Source: Roseisolibacter agri (GTDB lineage Bacteria; Gemmatimonadota; Gemmatimonadetes; Gemmatimonadales; Gemmatimonadaceae). Taken from it: 64,000 nt of DNA. The position numbers and the translations under genes are program-made. The notes under the pieces were generated by a model. It did not search any database. It was not told the DNA's origin and was given only the letters and a program-made list of their open reading frames with translations. Shown one piece after another: positions 1 to 8,721 of this stretch (position 1 is its first letter; each line of letters starts with the position of its first letter). The stretch lies in NCBI RefSeq assembly GCF_030159095.1, contig NZ_BRXS01000004.1, positions 491,673 through 555,672 on the forward strand, written 5' to 3'.

Positions 1-884
1 GCGACGATCCACCGCCCGAGGTCGCTCGGCGTCGTCCAGAGGCCGGCCGCCGCCATCTCGGGGTAGGTGTGGTAGAGCCCGGGGATGGGAGCGCCGCCAC
101 GGCGGTAGCCGGTGGCGACGTCGGGGAGGAAGGCCTCGGCGATCGGCTGGCTGAACGTGCTGCGGCGCATCCCGGCGGGCTCGAGCACCCGCTCGTCGAG
201 GAGCGCGTCGAACGGCTTGCCGGTTACGTCGCTCAGCAGGAGCTGCATAACCGTCATCCCGCCACCTGAGTAGCGCCAGCGGGTCCCGGGCACGGTGTCC
301 ACCCGCACCGCCGCCGTGTTCGCCGGGCGCTCGCCGTTCAGCACCTGCACCACCGTCGGCACCGCGCTGTCCGCCGCGTAACCCGGAAAGCCGTGCACCG
401 TCAGCCCCGCCGTGTGCGTCAGCAGCTGCCGCAGCGTCACCGGCTTCCCGCCGCTCGCGGCGCTCGCCGGCACCTGCCATGACCTCAGCGACCCGTTGAC
501 GTCGCCGTCGAGGGTCAGCTTCCCCTCGGCCACGAGCTGCAGCGCCGCGGTCGACGCCACCGGCTTGCTCATCGACGCCGCCTGGAAGAGCGTCGCGGTC
601 GTCGCCCGGCGACCCGTCGCGACGTCGGCCATGCCGTAGGCGCGCGACCACGCCACGCGCCCGCCGTCGATCACGGCGATGCTGACCGCGGGCACGCCCA
701 GGGCGCGCATGCGGGCCTCCAGCGACGCGCGCTCGACGGGGCGGCCACGCACGGCGGCCCCCGAGCGCAGGTCGTGCTCGATGCGGGCGGCGCGGGCCGC
801 CGGGGCCAGCGAGTCGGTCGCGGGCTGCGCGCGCAGCAGCCCGGGCGCGAGGAGGGCGGCGGCGACGAGTGAACGGGGACGCAT
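1..884 (-). CDS. Serine hydrolase, class C beta-lactamase family (partial)
   Basis: The N-terminal part of a secreted serine hydrolase of the beta-lactamase class C / D-aminopeptidase / esterase family; its 3' end lies beyond the left edge. Reading from an ATG at 884, the protein opens with a short signal peptide (MRPRSLVAAALLAPGLLRAQ). The catalytic SxxK motif is SMSK, encoded near 565-577, and a YSG motif stands where the family has YxN (about 270). Families with this fold act on peptidoglycan peptides, beta-lactams or small esters in the periplasm; the substrate here cannot be told. It is divergent from the helicase gene at 1047. The frame is open to the edge, so nothing suggests decay. 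Confidence 0.85.
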   Translation of the reverse strand, partial: MRPRSLVAAALLAPGLLRAQPATDSLAPAARAARIEHDLRSGAAVRGRPVERASLEARMRALGVPAVSIAVIDGGRVAWSRAYGMADVATGRRATTATLFQAASMSKPVASTAALQLVAEGKLTLDGDVNGSLRSWQVPASAASGGKPVTLRQLLTHTAGLTVHGFPGYAADSAVPTVVQVLNGERPANTAAVRVDTVPGTRWRYSGGGMTVMQLLLSDVTGKPFDALLDERVLEPAGMRRSTFSQPIAEAFLPDVATGYRRGGAPIPGLYHTYPEMAAAGLWTTPSDLGRWIV

Positions 885-1046
885 GGCGGGACGCGGTCGG
901 GGAGGACGGCGCGCGGTCAGGAGCGCGCCCTACGATGCAGCGCGCCCGCCGATTCCGCCCGGGGGCCGCCGTTCGCGTCGCGTGAGGGCAGGGAACGCGG
1001 TACCTTCCTTGGGGTTCTCTTCGGGCCCGCCCCTCCTGTCCCGCTC

Positions 1047-3689
1047 GTGCTTCCCGCCTCGCTCCCGCTCTCCTCCGACGGCCGACTCAGCCGGCCCGCC
1101 GCCGCCGCGATCCGCGCCGCGATCGCGCTCGCCGGCGGCCGCGAGGTGTGCTTCGCGTGCACGCTCGACGAGGGCGGCGTGGTGCGCAGCGCGCGCGTCG
1201 TCGCGCGCGGCGACATCAAGAGCGTGCTGGCGCTGCCGGGCTTCGCCGAGCGGGGCGAGATGCTCGTGCACAACCATCCGAGCGGGCTGCTGGAGCCGTC
1301 GGGCGCCGATCTCGCGGTCGCGTCGCGCGTCTACGAGAACGGCGTCGGCTTCGGCATCGTCGACAACGCGGCGACGGAGCTCTACGTCGTCGTCGAGGTG
1401 CCGCGCGCGAAGGCGACCGTCGACGTCGATCCCGACAGCATCGACAACGATCTGGGCCCGCACGGCGCGATCGCGCGGCGGCTGCGGCGCTACGAGGATC
1501 GCCCCGCGCAGCGCGCGATGGCGTCGCAGATCGCGACGCTGTTCAACGACGGCGGCGTCGGCCTCCTCGAGGCGGGCACCGGGGTCGGCAAGTCGATGGG
1601 CTACCTCGTGCCCGCGCTGCGCTGGGCCGCCGCGAACGGCGAGCGCACCATCGTCAGCACGAACACGATCAACCTGCAGGAGCAGCTGGTCGGGAAGGAC
1701 CTGCCGTTCCTCGCGGGCGCGCTCACCGACCAGAAGGTGCGCTTCGCGCTGCTGAAGGGGTGGCGCAACTACCTCTGCCTGATGCGGCTGGAGCAGGCGC
1801 GCCTGGGCGGCACCGCGCTGTTCGAGGCGGGCATGGCGGACGAGCTGGGACAGCTGGAGGCGTGGGCCGAGCGCACGAGCGACGGCTCGATCGCGGACCT
1901 GCCGACGCCGCCGCGCCCCGAGGTGTGGGACGAGGTCGCGGCGGAGCCCGACCTCTGCCAGCGCATGAAGTGCCCGCACTTCGACAACTGCTTCCTGTTC
2001 AAGGCGCGGCGCGAGGCGGCGCAGGCGGACGTCATCGTCGTCAACCACCACCTGCTCCTCTCCGACGTCGCGGTGCGGCGCGCGCAGCAGAACTGGGAGG
2101 ACGCGGCGGTGCTGCCCGCGTACAAGCGCCTCGTCGTGGACGAGGGCCACCACCTCGAGGACGCGGCCGCCGCGCACCTCGGCACCTCGGTCACGCGGCG
2201 CGCGCTGCAGCGCCTCTTCTCGCGCCTCGACCGGCGCGGCAAGGGGCTGCTCGGCGCGCTCGTGTCGCGGCTCGCGGAGAAGACGGACCTGCTGAGCGTC
2301 GCGAGCCTGGACCTCGTGCAGTCGCGCCTCATCCCGGCGGCGCACGGCGCGCGGGACAAGGCGGACCTCGTGTTCGACCTGCTGCAGGCGTGGGTGGAGC
2401 AGCAGGGGCAGCCGGTGATCCGCTTCGGGCCCGACTTCGCGCGTGACCCCGTGTGGGAGGCGGGGCTCGGCGGCGCGCTCACCGACCTGCTCGCGGACAT
2501 CGAGCTGCTGCACGAGAGCCTGCGCCTCGTGCGCGAGCGGCTCGAGACGGACGAGAAGCGCGCCGAGCAGCTCGCGCCGCTGCTGGGCGAGCTGCGCGCG
2601 GTGGCGCGCCGGCTCGCGGCCGCGGGCGACGGGCTGGGGCGCGCGCTGCAGCCCGACAAGGCGCGCGCCCGCAAGGACGGCGAGAAGGCGAGCCGCGAGC
2701 CCGAGGAGAGCGTGCGCTGGGTGGAGCTGCGCGGCAAGGAGAAGAACGTCGTCGTCACCGCGGTGCCGCTGGATCTCGCGCCGATCCTGCGCGAGGACCT
2801 GTTCAAGCGCGTGCGCACGGCGGTGATCACGAGCGCGACGCTGGCGACGCGCGCGCAGCGCCGCACGTCGCGGCACGCCGTCGGCGATCCGTCGGCGATG
2901 GACCCGGAGTCGTTCGCGTTCCTCGCCAGCCGGCTCGGCATCACCGGTCCGGAGTTCGAGCCGACGACCGCGGTGTATCCGTCGCCGTTCGACTACGCGC
3001 GGCAGGCGCTGCTCGTCGTGCCCACTGACGCGCCCGCGCCCAACGTCGACGGGCCCGCGCACTTCCTGCACGTCGTGCGGCACCTGCTCGACACCGCGGC
3101 GGCGAGCGACGGCGGGATGTTCGCGCTCTTCACCAGCCACCGCGACGTGCGACAGGCCGCGGCGGAGCTGCGGGCGCGCGGCGCGGATCGCCGCTGGCCG
3201 CTGCTGGTGCACGGCGAGGACACGCGCGACGCGCTGCTGCGGCGCTTCCGCGAGAGCGGGCGCGCGGTGCTCATCGGCACGGCGTCGTTCTGGGAGGGGG
3301 TGGACGTGCCGGGCGACGCGCTGCGCGCGCTCCTGCTCGCCAAGCTGCCGTTCCGCGTGCCGACCGATCCCGTGACGGCCGCGCAGTGCGAGTCGATCGA
3401 GGCGCGCGGCGGCGACAGCTTCCGCGACTACATGCTCCCGCACGCCGCGCTGCGGCTCAAGCAGGGGTTCGGGCGCCTGGTGCGCACCGCGCACGATCGC
3501 GGCGTGGTCGTGCTCGCCGATCCGCGCATCGTGACGAAGGGCTACGGCCGCGACCTGCTCGAAGGGCTGCCGCCTGCGCGCCGTCTGGCGGGCCCATGGG
3601 CGCGCCTCCGCGACGAAGTTGACGCATTCTACGCCGCCCGTCGCGCCGCAGCCACGGACGAGGCCGCGCGAGATCTGGCCGAAGTGTGA
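1047..3689 (+). CDS. RadC-like JAB domain fused to DinG/XPD-type helicase
   Basis: An 880-residue fusion starting at a GTG. Residues about 20-120 are a RadC-like JAB/JAMM domain: E33, then VHNHPSG with H75 and H77, then PSxxD with D88. Residues about 150-860 are a superfamily 2 helicase of the DinG/XPD group: Walker A GTGVGKS (K182), four cysteines spaced like a 4Fe-4S site (C244, C304, C309, C315), DEGH box at 365-368, and C-terminal helicase motifs ending in a QGFGRLVR segment. Known DinG proteins unwind forked DNA and R-loops 5' to 3'; RadC-family JAMM domains have no firmly settled activity. The helicase assignment is clear, the role of the N-terminal domain is not. A hairpin terminator follows at 3701. 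Confidence 0.9.
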   Translation: MLPASLPLSSDGRLSRPAAAAIRAAIALAGGREVCFACTLDEGGVVRSARVVARGDIKSVLALPGFAERGEMLVHNHPSGLLEPSGADLAVASRVYENGVGFGIVDNAATELYVVVEVPRAKATVDVDPDSIDNDLGPHGAIARRLRRYEDRPAQRAMASQIATLFNDGGVGLLEAGTGVGKSMGYLVPALRWAAANGERTIVSTNTINLQEQLVGKDLPFLAGALTDQKVRFALLKGWRNYLCLMRLEQARLGGTALFEAGMADELGQLEAWAERTSDGSIADLPTPPRPEVWDEVAAEPDLCQRMKCPHFDNCFLFKARREAAQADVIVVNHHLLLSDVAVRRAQQNWEDAAVLPAYKRLVVDEGHHLEDAAAAHLGTSVTRRALQRLFSRLDRRGKGLLGALVSRLAEKTDLLSVASLDLVQSRLIPAAHGARDKADLVFDLLQAWVEQQGQPVIRFGPDFARDPVWEAGLGGALTDLLADIELLHESLRLVRERLETDEKRAEQLAPLLGELRAVARRLAAAGDGLGRALQPDKARARKDGEKASREPEESVRWVELRGKEKNVVVTAVPLDLAPILREDLFKRVRTAVITSATLATRAQRRTSRHAVGDPSAMDPESFAFLASRLGITGPEFEPTTAVYPSPFDYARQALLVVPTDAPAPNVDGPAHFLHVVRHLLDTAAASDGGMFALFTSHRDVRQAAAELRARGADRRWPLLVHGEDTRDALLRRFRESGRAVLIGTASFWEGVDVPGDALRALLLAKLPFRVPTDPVTAAQCESIEARGGDSFRDYMLPHAALRLKQGFGRLVRTAHDRGVVVLADPRIVTKGYGRDLLEGLPPARRLAGPWARLRDEVDAFYAARRAAATDEAARDLAEV

Positions 3690-3700
3690 CGAAGCGCACC

Positions 3701-3723
3701 CCGTGGTGGTTTTCCCGCCACGG
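3701..3723 (+). terminator. Hairpin terminator after helicase gene
   Basis: Arms CCGTGGTGG and CCGCCACGG pair over 9 positions (one G-U) around a TTTTC loop, 12 bases after the helicase stop. No U-tract follows. Confidence 0.55.
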
Positions 3724-3888
3724 CTGAGGTGACGCGCGCCACGTTCTGACCGTCGATCGGGCGCTAGGCTCTCTCACGTCACTCGCAGGCTGGCTGGGCG
3801 AACTGCTCCGGTTCTCCCGCGCCACGTCGCACGTCGCCACCCGTCGGTCCGCACCTCCAGTGCGCACCGCCACTCGAGGTTTGCATCC

Positions 3889-4557
3889 ATGGCCCGTCGT
3901 CTCGGCACGTCGATCGTCTCGCTGCTCGCCCTCGCCGCCGTCGCGGCCTGCTCGGACGCGCCGTCGGCGCCGGAGCTGTCGCCGTCCACGGACTACGCGC
4001 TCGCGAAGGGCGGCAAGCGGGGTGGCAACACGCCGACGTCCCCGACCCCCGACACGACGACCACGACGACGCCGACCTCGCCGACGCCGACCTCGCCGAG
4101 CACGGGCACGACGGTCACGGGCTGCACGGGCACCGCGGTCACGCTGACGGCCGAGGAGAAGGCGACGCTCGACCTGCACCAGCAGACGCGCGCGCAGTAC
4201 GGCCTCCCGCTCTACTGCGTGCACCCCGCGCTGGTGGACGCCGCGCGCGCGCACTCGGCCGACATGCTCCGCTACAACTACTTCTCGCACAACAGCTACG
4301 ACGGCACCGCGTGGAACACGCGGATCGTCAGCTTCGGCTACGTCGGCGCGATCGGCATGTCCGAGAACATCGCGTGGGGCTCGTCGGGGAGCTACGGCGA
4401 TCCGGCGACCATCATGAACAACTGGATGAACAGCGCCGGCCACCGCGCGACCATCCTCAACGGCGACCTGCGCGAGATCGGCATCGGCGTCGCGATCGGG
4501 ACGTACCAGGGCTACGCGGGCTCGCGCATCTACACGGCGGACTTCGGCACGCGCTGA
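3889..4557 (+). CDS. CAP/SCP-domain lipoprotein
   Basis: A 222-residue exported protein. Residues 1-21 are a lipoprotein signal with lipobox AVAAC (C21 is the likely lipidated cysteine). Residues 22-80 are a low-complexity Pro/Thr/Ser linker. Residues about 85-222 are a CAP (SCP/PR1-like) domain: the HQQTRAQYGLPLY helix, SADMLRYNYFSH, SENIAWG, the NNWMNSAGHR motif and a final TADFG strand. The bacterial family (YkwD-like) is extracellular with poorly defined activity; the conserved His and Glu residues of the cavity appear present. It stands alone, with a terminator on each side. The domain call is firm, the function is not. Confidence 0.88.
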   Translation: MARRLGTSIVSLLALAAVAACSDAPSAPELSPSTDYALAKGGKRGGNTPTSPTPDTTTTTTPTSPTPTSPSTGTTVTGCTGTAVTLTAEEKATLDLHQQTRAQYGLPLYCVHPALVDAARAHSADMLRYNYFSHNSYDGTAWNTRIVSFGYVGAIGMSENIAWGSSGSYGDPATIMNNWMNSAGHRATILNGDLREIGIGVAIGTYQGYAGSRIYTADFGTR

Positions 4558-4578
4558 TCCCGACACACCGCCAGGCGC

Positions 4579-4611
4579 GAGGCGCCCCCGACCATCGGTC
4601 GGGGGCGCCTC
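4579..4611 (+). terminator. Perfect 15-bp hairpin terminator
   Basis: Arms 4579-4593 and 4597-4611 are perfectly complementary (GAGGCGCCCCCGACC with its complement) around a 3-base loop, 22 bases after the CAP-protein stop. The GC-rich stem is not followed by a U-tract, like most terminators in this window. Confidence 0.75.
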
Positions 4612-4640
4612 GCCGCGTTCCGGGCGCTAGCTTTGGGGCC

Positions 4641-5276
4641 ATGACCGCCTCCAACTCCGCCCGCCCGGGCAAGATCGTCTGCGTCGGCCGCAACTACGTC
4701 GAGCACGCCAAGGAGCTCGGGAACGACATGCCCGAGCGTCCGCTCCTCTTCCTCAAGCCGCCGTCGGCCGTGATCGCGCCGGGCGCGCCCATCGAGCTGC
4801 CGGGTGCCAGCCAGCAGGTCGAGTTCGAGGGCGAGATCGGGATCGTCATCGGGAAGACGCTCCGCCGCGCCGGCGAGGACGAGGCCCGCGCCGCGATCCG
4901 CGGCATCGTGGCGCTGAACGACGTCACCGCGCGCGACCTGCAGAAGACCGACGGCCAGTGGACCCGCGCGAAGGGCTTCGACACGTTCCTCCCGATCGGC
5001 CCCGAGGCGCCCGCGCCGGGTGACCTGGACGCGCTGACGGTGGTCACCCGTGTGAACGGCGTCGAGCGGCAGCGCGGGTCGGCGCGCGAGATGGCGTTCA
5101 GGATCCCGACGATCCTGTCGTACGTCTCGCACGTCATGACGCTGGAGCCGGGGGACCTGATCGCCACCGGCACGCCCGCGGGCGTCGGGCCGCTGGCGCC
5201 GGGCGACGACGTCGAGATCGAGGTCGTGGGCCTGAGCAGCGTCCGCAACCCCGTCGTCGCCGGTCCTCCGGCGTGA
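4641..5276 (+). CDS. Fumarylacetoacetate hydrolase family protein
   Basis: A 212-residue single-domain FAH protein (FAHD1 / acylpyruvase / 2-hydroxyhepta-dienedioate isomerase type). The metal-binding set is visible: E63 and E65 in VEFEGEIGIVIGK, and D94 in ALNDVTARDLQ. The GDLIATGTPAGVGP signature lies near the C-terminus. These enzymes are cytosolic, divalent-metal-dependent and cleave or decarboxylate beta-diketo acids; the exact substrate (acylpyruvate, oxaloacetate or an aromatic-catabolism intermediate) cannot be chosen from sequence. The reading frame is open further upstream, but the ATG at 4641 fits the family N-terminus. A TAGCTT hexamer ends only 7 bases before this ATG, which would allow a leaderless transcript. 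Confidence 0.9.
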   Translation: MTASNSARPGKIVCVGRNYVEHAKELGNDMPERPLLFLKPPSAVIAPGAPIELPGASQQVEFEGEIGIVIGKTLRRAGEDEARAAIRGIVALNDVTARDLQKTDGQWTRAKGFDTFLPIGPEAPAPGDLDALTVVTRVNGVERQRGSAREMAFRIPTILSYVSHVMTLEPGDLIATGTPAGVGPLAPGDDVEIEVVGLSSVRNPVVAGPPA

Positions 5277-5360
5277 GCGCCGCCGTCGCACCGTTCGACC
5301 CCGACATGCCGGCGGCGGCGTGAGCGGGAACCGTCCCAGCCGCCGGGGGTAGCCGCCGTC

Positions 5361-6299
5361 ATGCTCTCGATCACCAGCGGGTCCGACCAGCGGTCCGGCC
5401 CGACCCGCTCCCGGCGTCCGGGCGTACCGCTCGCGGTCTCGCTCACGGTCAACGCCGTGGTGATCGCGGCGTTCTTCCGCGCGGTCACGGGCGGCGTCGA
5501 CTGGAGCGCGCTGTGGCACCCCGGCCGCTCGGCCGAGGTGCGCCCCGAGCGCATCGGCTTCGTGCAGCTGCCGACTCCCGCGCCGCCGACGGTCGGGCGC
5601 GACGGCGGCGACGGCCGCCCGAAGAGCGCCACGCCCAGCCGTCGCGCCACGCCGCAGCCGGCCGCCCCGACCGAGGTCCCGACCGGGATCCCGCCCGTGG
5701 GCGACCCGACGCCGGCGGACGCTCGCGGCAGCGGCGAGATCGTCGGCTCGGGCGGCGCGACCGAGGGGATCCGCCCCAGCTACACGGATCCGCGCCTCTG
5801 GACGCGGCCGGGCGCCGTGGCGACCGCGCCGCGCACCGCCAAGGAGCGCATCGACAGCGTGATCGCCGACCAGTTCACGCCGGTGCGCGACTCGATCCTC
5901 GCCGCGCAGGCGCTGGCCGCCGGGCAGCGCGCGCCGGGCGACTGGACGATGAAGGGCCCCGGCGGCAAGTGGGGGATGGACCAGTCCAACATCCACCTCG
6001 GGAAGGTGAAGATCCCGAACGCGGTGCTGGCGCTCCTGTCGGGCAACCTGCAGAAGAACCTGCGCGGCAACCCGACCGAGATGATGAACGACCGCCGGCT
6101 CGCCGAGGTGCGCGCGGACCTGCTGCGGCACGCCGACCGCGAGATGAGCGAGGACGCCTTCCGGAAGGCCGTGAAGGAGGTCCGCGCCCGCAAGGACCGC
6201 GAGCGCGCGGAGCGGCGCAAGGCGCGCGACCAGCAGCCGCCCATCGCCGAGGCGTCGGGCGAGACGCGGCCAGGGAGCGGGACGGCGCCGCAGCGCTGA
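5361..6299 (+). CDS. Membrane-anchored protein of unknown function
   Basis: A 312-residue protein I do not recognise. Residues about 22-41 form one hydrophobic helix after a basic N-terminus, suggesting an inner-membrane anchor with the rest outside the cytoplasm. Residues 70-150 are Pro/Ala/Thr-rich and disordered-looking. A compact segment near 195-230 (WTMKGPGGKWGMDQSNIHLGKVKIP) looks like a conserved motif, and the last 60 residues are strongly basic and helical. The architecture loosely recalls TonB-like energy transducers, but no TonB C-terminal domain is evident. It is convergent with lexA and shares a terminator with it. Confidence 0.65.
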   Translation: MLSITSGSDQRSGPTRSRRPGVPLAVSLTVNAVVIAAFFRAVTGGVDWSALWHPGRSAEVRPERIGFVQLPTPAPPTVGRDGGDGRPKSATPSRRATPQPAAPTEVPTGIPPVGDPTPADARGSGEIVGSGGATEGIRPSYTDPRLWTRPGAVATAPRTAKERIDSVIADQFTPVRDSILAAQALAAGQRAPGDWTMKGPGGKWGMDQSNIHLGKVKIPNAVLALLSGNLQKNLRGNPTEMMNDRRLAEVRADLLRHADREMSEDAFRKAVKEVRARKDRERAERRKARDQQPPIAEASGETRPGSGTAPQR

Positions 6300-6328
6300 C
6301 CCGCCCCACCAGCCAGGCCGAAACGAAC

Positions 6329-6357
6329 GCGGGCGCCTCCGATCCGGAGGCGCCCGC
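6329..6357. terminator. Bidirectional terminator between convergent genes
   Basis: Perfect 13-bp inverted repeat (6329-6341 and 6345-6357, GCGGGCGCCTCCG and its complement) with a 3-base loop. It lies between the plus-strand unknown and the minus-strand lexA stop at 6389, so it can end both transcripts. Confidence 0.7.
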
Positions 6358-6388
6358 TCGCGTCTTCGGCGATCCGCGCGGACCGACG

Positions 6389-7036
6389 TCAGGTCGGGAT
6401 CGCGCCCTCGAAGGCGTCGCGGTCGAAGAACGGCCGGAAGATGCCGCAGACCACGCCCAGCACGGCGAAGTCGTCGGAGGGGCCGACGACGATCTCGCGC
6501 TCCGCGGGGTTGGCGGGCTTCAGGACGGTGGCGCCGTCGCGGTGGGTGAGCGTCTTCACCGTCGCGTCCTCGCCCAGCCGCGCCGCGATCACGTCGCCCT
6601 CGCCCGCCGGGGTGCTCGGCGAGACCATGACGTAGTCGCCGTCGAGGATGCCGCGGCCCGTCATGCTGTCGCCCTTCACGCGCAGCAGGAAGGCGTCCTC
6701 GCCCGGCACGAAGCGCCGGTCGAAGGTGACGAAGCCCTCGCGGCCCTCGGGGAGGAGGGCCGGCTCGCCGGCGTGGATCTTCCCGTAGTACGGGACGGGC
6801 TGGATGCGGCTGACGCCCTGGTAGCCCAGGATGCGGACGCCGCGCGAGCGCGACGGATCGCGCTCGATGTAGCCCTTCGACGTGAGTGCCTGCAGGAGGT
6901 CGGACACCGTCTTCGTCGACTTGATGCGGAACCGCTTCCCGATCTCGCGGATCGAGGGCTGGTACGTGTTCTCCGCCAGGAAGTCGATCAAATACTGGTA
7001 CACCTTCCGCTCGATCGGAGTCAGGGGCTCTGCCAT
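6389..7036 (-). CDS. lexA: LexA repressor
   Basis: The SOS-response transcriptional repressor, 215 residues. Residues 1-70 are a winged helix-turn-helix DNA-binding domain. Its recognition region (IREIGKRFRIKSTKTVSDLL) departs from the E. coli sequence, so its operator may differ too. The self-cleavage site is Ala89-Gly90 (HAGEP). The S24-type catalytic dyad is Ser124 (GDSMTG) and Lys161 (ATVKTL). RecA-stimulated autocleavage would derepress DNA-repair genes. The ATG at 7036 is preceded by a GGAGG site; a further upstream start is possible but lies in the promoter region. A consensus-like promoter is visible at 7104-7132. Confidence 0.93.
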   Translation of the reverse strand: MAEPLTPIERKVYQYLIDFLAENTYQPSIREIGKRFRIKSTKTVSDLLQALTSKGYIERDPSRSRGVRILGYQGVSRIQPVPYYGKIHAGEPALLPEGREGFVTFDRRFVPGEDAFLLRVKGDSMTGRGILDGDYVMVSPSTPAGEGDVIAARLGEDATVKTLTHRDGATVLKPANPAEREIVVGPSDDFAVLGVVCGIFRPFFDRDAFEGAIPT

Positions 7037-7103
7037 CGAATCCTCCGATAGGGGAAACCGCCGACCGGCATCGTAGCCGTTCGGCGGCCCTTCAACTCCG
7101 GCC

Positions 7104-7132
7104 AAGATAGACCCGGCGGACGGGAGCGTCAA
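7104..7132 (-). promoter_or_regulatory. Sigma70-type promoter of lexA
   Basis: On the minus strand TTGACG (7127-7132) and TATCTT (7104-7109) are separated by exactly 17 bases. This predicts a start near 7097 and a leader of about 60 bases before the lexA ATG. The same -35/-10 pair precedes the initiator tRNA gene. Confidence 0.65.
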
Positions 7133-7182
7133 CGCGCGGCCCGTGCGGAAGCGTACACTCCGTCACACCGTTTGGCAGGTGG

Positions 7183-8643
7183 CTAGCGCACCGCGGCCGC
7201 GATTTGTGCCCGCGCGACGTCGATCCGCGCCAGCGACCGCTCCCGGCCGAGCAGGTCGAGGACGTCGAACATGCCGGGGGTCGCCGTCACGCCGGTGAGG
7301 GCGAGCCGGAGCGGCTGGAAGAGCTTGCCCGCGCCCACGCCCTGCCGCTCCGCCTCCTGACGCAGCGCCTGCTCCATGGCGGCGGGCTCCCACGCGGGGA
7401 GCGCCTCGAGCGCCGCGCGTACGCCGGCCAGCGCCGCGTCCGCGGTCGCGGGATCCTTCATCCACAGCTTGGCGACGGCGTCGGCGTCGTAGTCCAGCGT
7501 GTCGCGCAGGTAGGGCACCGACTGCTTCACCAGCTCGTCGATCGTGCGCGAGCGCACGCGCAGCAGCTCTAGCAGCTTCGCGTACCACTCGGGCCGTGCT
7601 GCCAGCGACGCCGCCGTGGCCACGCCGGCCGCCTCCATCGCGGCGCCCACGCGCGGCCCCAGCTCGTCGAGCGGCATGCGCATCAGGTGCTGGCCGTTCA
7701 TCCACTCCAGCTTCTGCGGATCGAACACCGCGGCCTTCTTCGACAGCCCGTCCTCCGAGAAGAGCGCGACCATCTCGTCGCGCGTCATCACCTCGCGGTC
7801 CCCGCCCGGGCTCCAGCCCAGCAGGGCGAGGAAGTTGTTCATCGCCTCGGGCAGGATGCCGAGGTGCTGGTAGTCGCCGACCGCGGTCGCGCCGTGCCGC
7901 TTGGAGAGCTTCTTCCCGTCGGTGCCGTGGATCATCGGCAGGTGCGCGAACTGCGGCAGCGCGGCGCCGAGCGCCTCGTAGAGCAGGATCTGCTTCGGCG
8001 TGTTGGAGATGTGGTCGTCGCCGCGCATCACGAGCGTGATGTCCATCGCGATGTCGTCGGACACGACGGCCATGTTGTAGATGGGCGTCGCGTCGGAGCG
8101 CAGCACGATGAAGTCGCCCTCGCCGATGTCCTTGTTCGGGAAGGCGATGCGGCCGTGCACGAGGTCCACCCACGACGTCTCGCCGTCGGGCATGCGGAAG
8201 CGCACGACGAACGGCATGCCGGCCGCGACGCGACGCTGCACCTCGTCCGCCGGCAGCCGGTCGCAGCGCCGGTCGTAGCGGAACGCGTCGCCGCGCGCCT
8301 CTGCCGCCGCGCGCTGCTCGTCGAGCTCCGCGGGCGTGCAGAAGCAGCGGTAGGCGGCGTTCGCGTCGAGCAGGCGCTGCGCGTCGGCGCGGTGGCGCTC
8401 GAGGTTCGCGCCCTGGTAGACGGGCGGCTCGTCCCAGTCGAGCCCGAGCCACTCCAGCCCCTCGAAGATCGCGCGCGTGGAGGCGTCCGTGCTGCGCGCG
8501 CGGTCGGTGTCCTCGACGCGCAGCAGGAACTGGCCGCCGTGCTTGCGCGCGTACAGCCAGTTGAAGAGCGCGGTGCGCGCGCCGCCGACGTGCAGGTAGC
8601 CGGTCGGCGACGGGGCGAAGCGGAGACGGGGAACGGTAGCCAT
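7183..8643 (-). CDS. gltX: Glutamyl-tRNA synthetase
   Basis: Class I aminoacyl-tRNA synthetase, 486 residues, charging tRNA-Glu in the cytosol. The N-terminus has the family start FAPSPTGYLHVGGART (HIGH-type motif HVGG at 18-21), the Rossmann fold continues to a KLSKRHG motif near residue 245, and the C-terminal third is the anticodon-binding helical domain. Length is normal. No GatCAB gene is in view, so whether it also misacylates tRNA-Gln cannot be judged. It follows a small unknown gene on the same strand, separated by a hairpin. Confidence 0.95.
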   Translation of the reverse strand: MATVPRLRFAPSPTGYLHVGGARTALFNWLYARKHGGQFLLRVEDTDRARSTDASTRAIFEGLEWLGLDWDEPPVYQGANLERHRADAQRLLDANAAYRCFCTPAELDEQRAAAEARGDAFRYDRRCDRLPADEVQRRVAAGMPFVVRFRMPDGETSWVDLVHGRIAFPNKDIGEGDFIVLRSDATPIYNMAVVSDDIAMDITLVMRGDDHISNTPKQILLYEALGAALPQFAHLPMIHGTDGKKLSKRHGATAVGDYQHLGILPEAMNNFLALLGWSPGGDREVMTRDEMVALFSEDGLSKKAAVFDPQKLEWMNGQHLMRMPLDELGPRVGAAMEAAGVATAASLAARPEWYAKLLELLRVRSRTIDELVKQSVPYLRDTLDYDADAVAKLWMKDPATADAALAGVRAALEALPAWEPAAMEQALRQEAERQGVGAGKLFQPLRLALTGVTATPGMFDVLDLLGRERSLARIDVARAQIAAAVR

Positions 8644-8680
8644 CGGGCGCGGGCTGGGAATGCGGAGTGGGTACGGCGAA

Positions 8681-8710
8681 GCGGGTCCGCCGAGGTGCTG
8701 GCGGGCCCGC
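8681..8710 (-). terminator. Hairpin between small unknown gene and gltX
   Basis: Arms GCGGGTCCGCC (8681-8691) and GGCGGGCCCGC (8700-8710) pair over 11 positions with one wobble. It lies just downstream of the minus-strand gene ending at 8722 and 38 bases before the gltX ATG. Confidence 0.45.
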
Positions 8711-8721
8711 TGTCCGGAAGT

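Noticed and set aside
930-3494. Long minus-strand open frame opposite the helicase
   Set aside because: Arg/Ala/His-rich translation typical of antisense frames in GC-rich coding DNA; the plus-strand helicase explains the region.
7037-7162. A recognisable SOS box upstream of lexA
   Set aside because: No clear match to the E. coli or Gram-positive LexA operators was found; only the promoter is reported.
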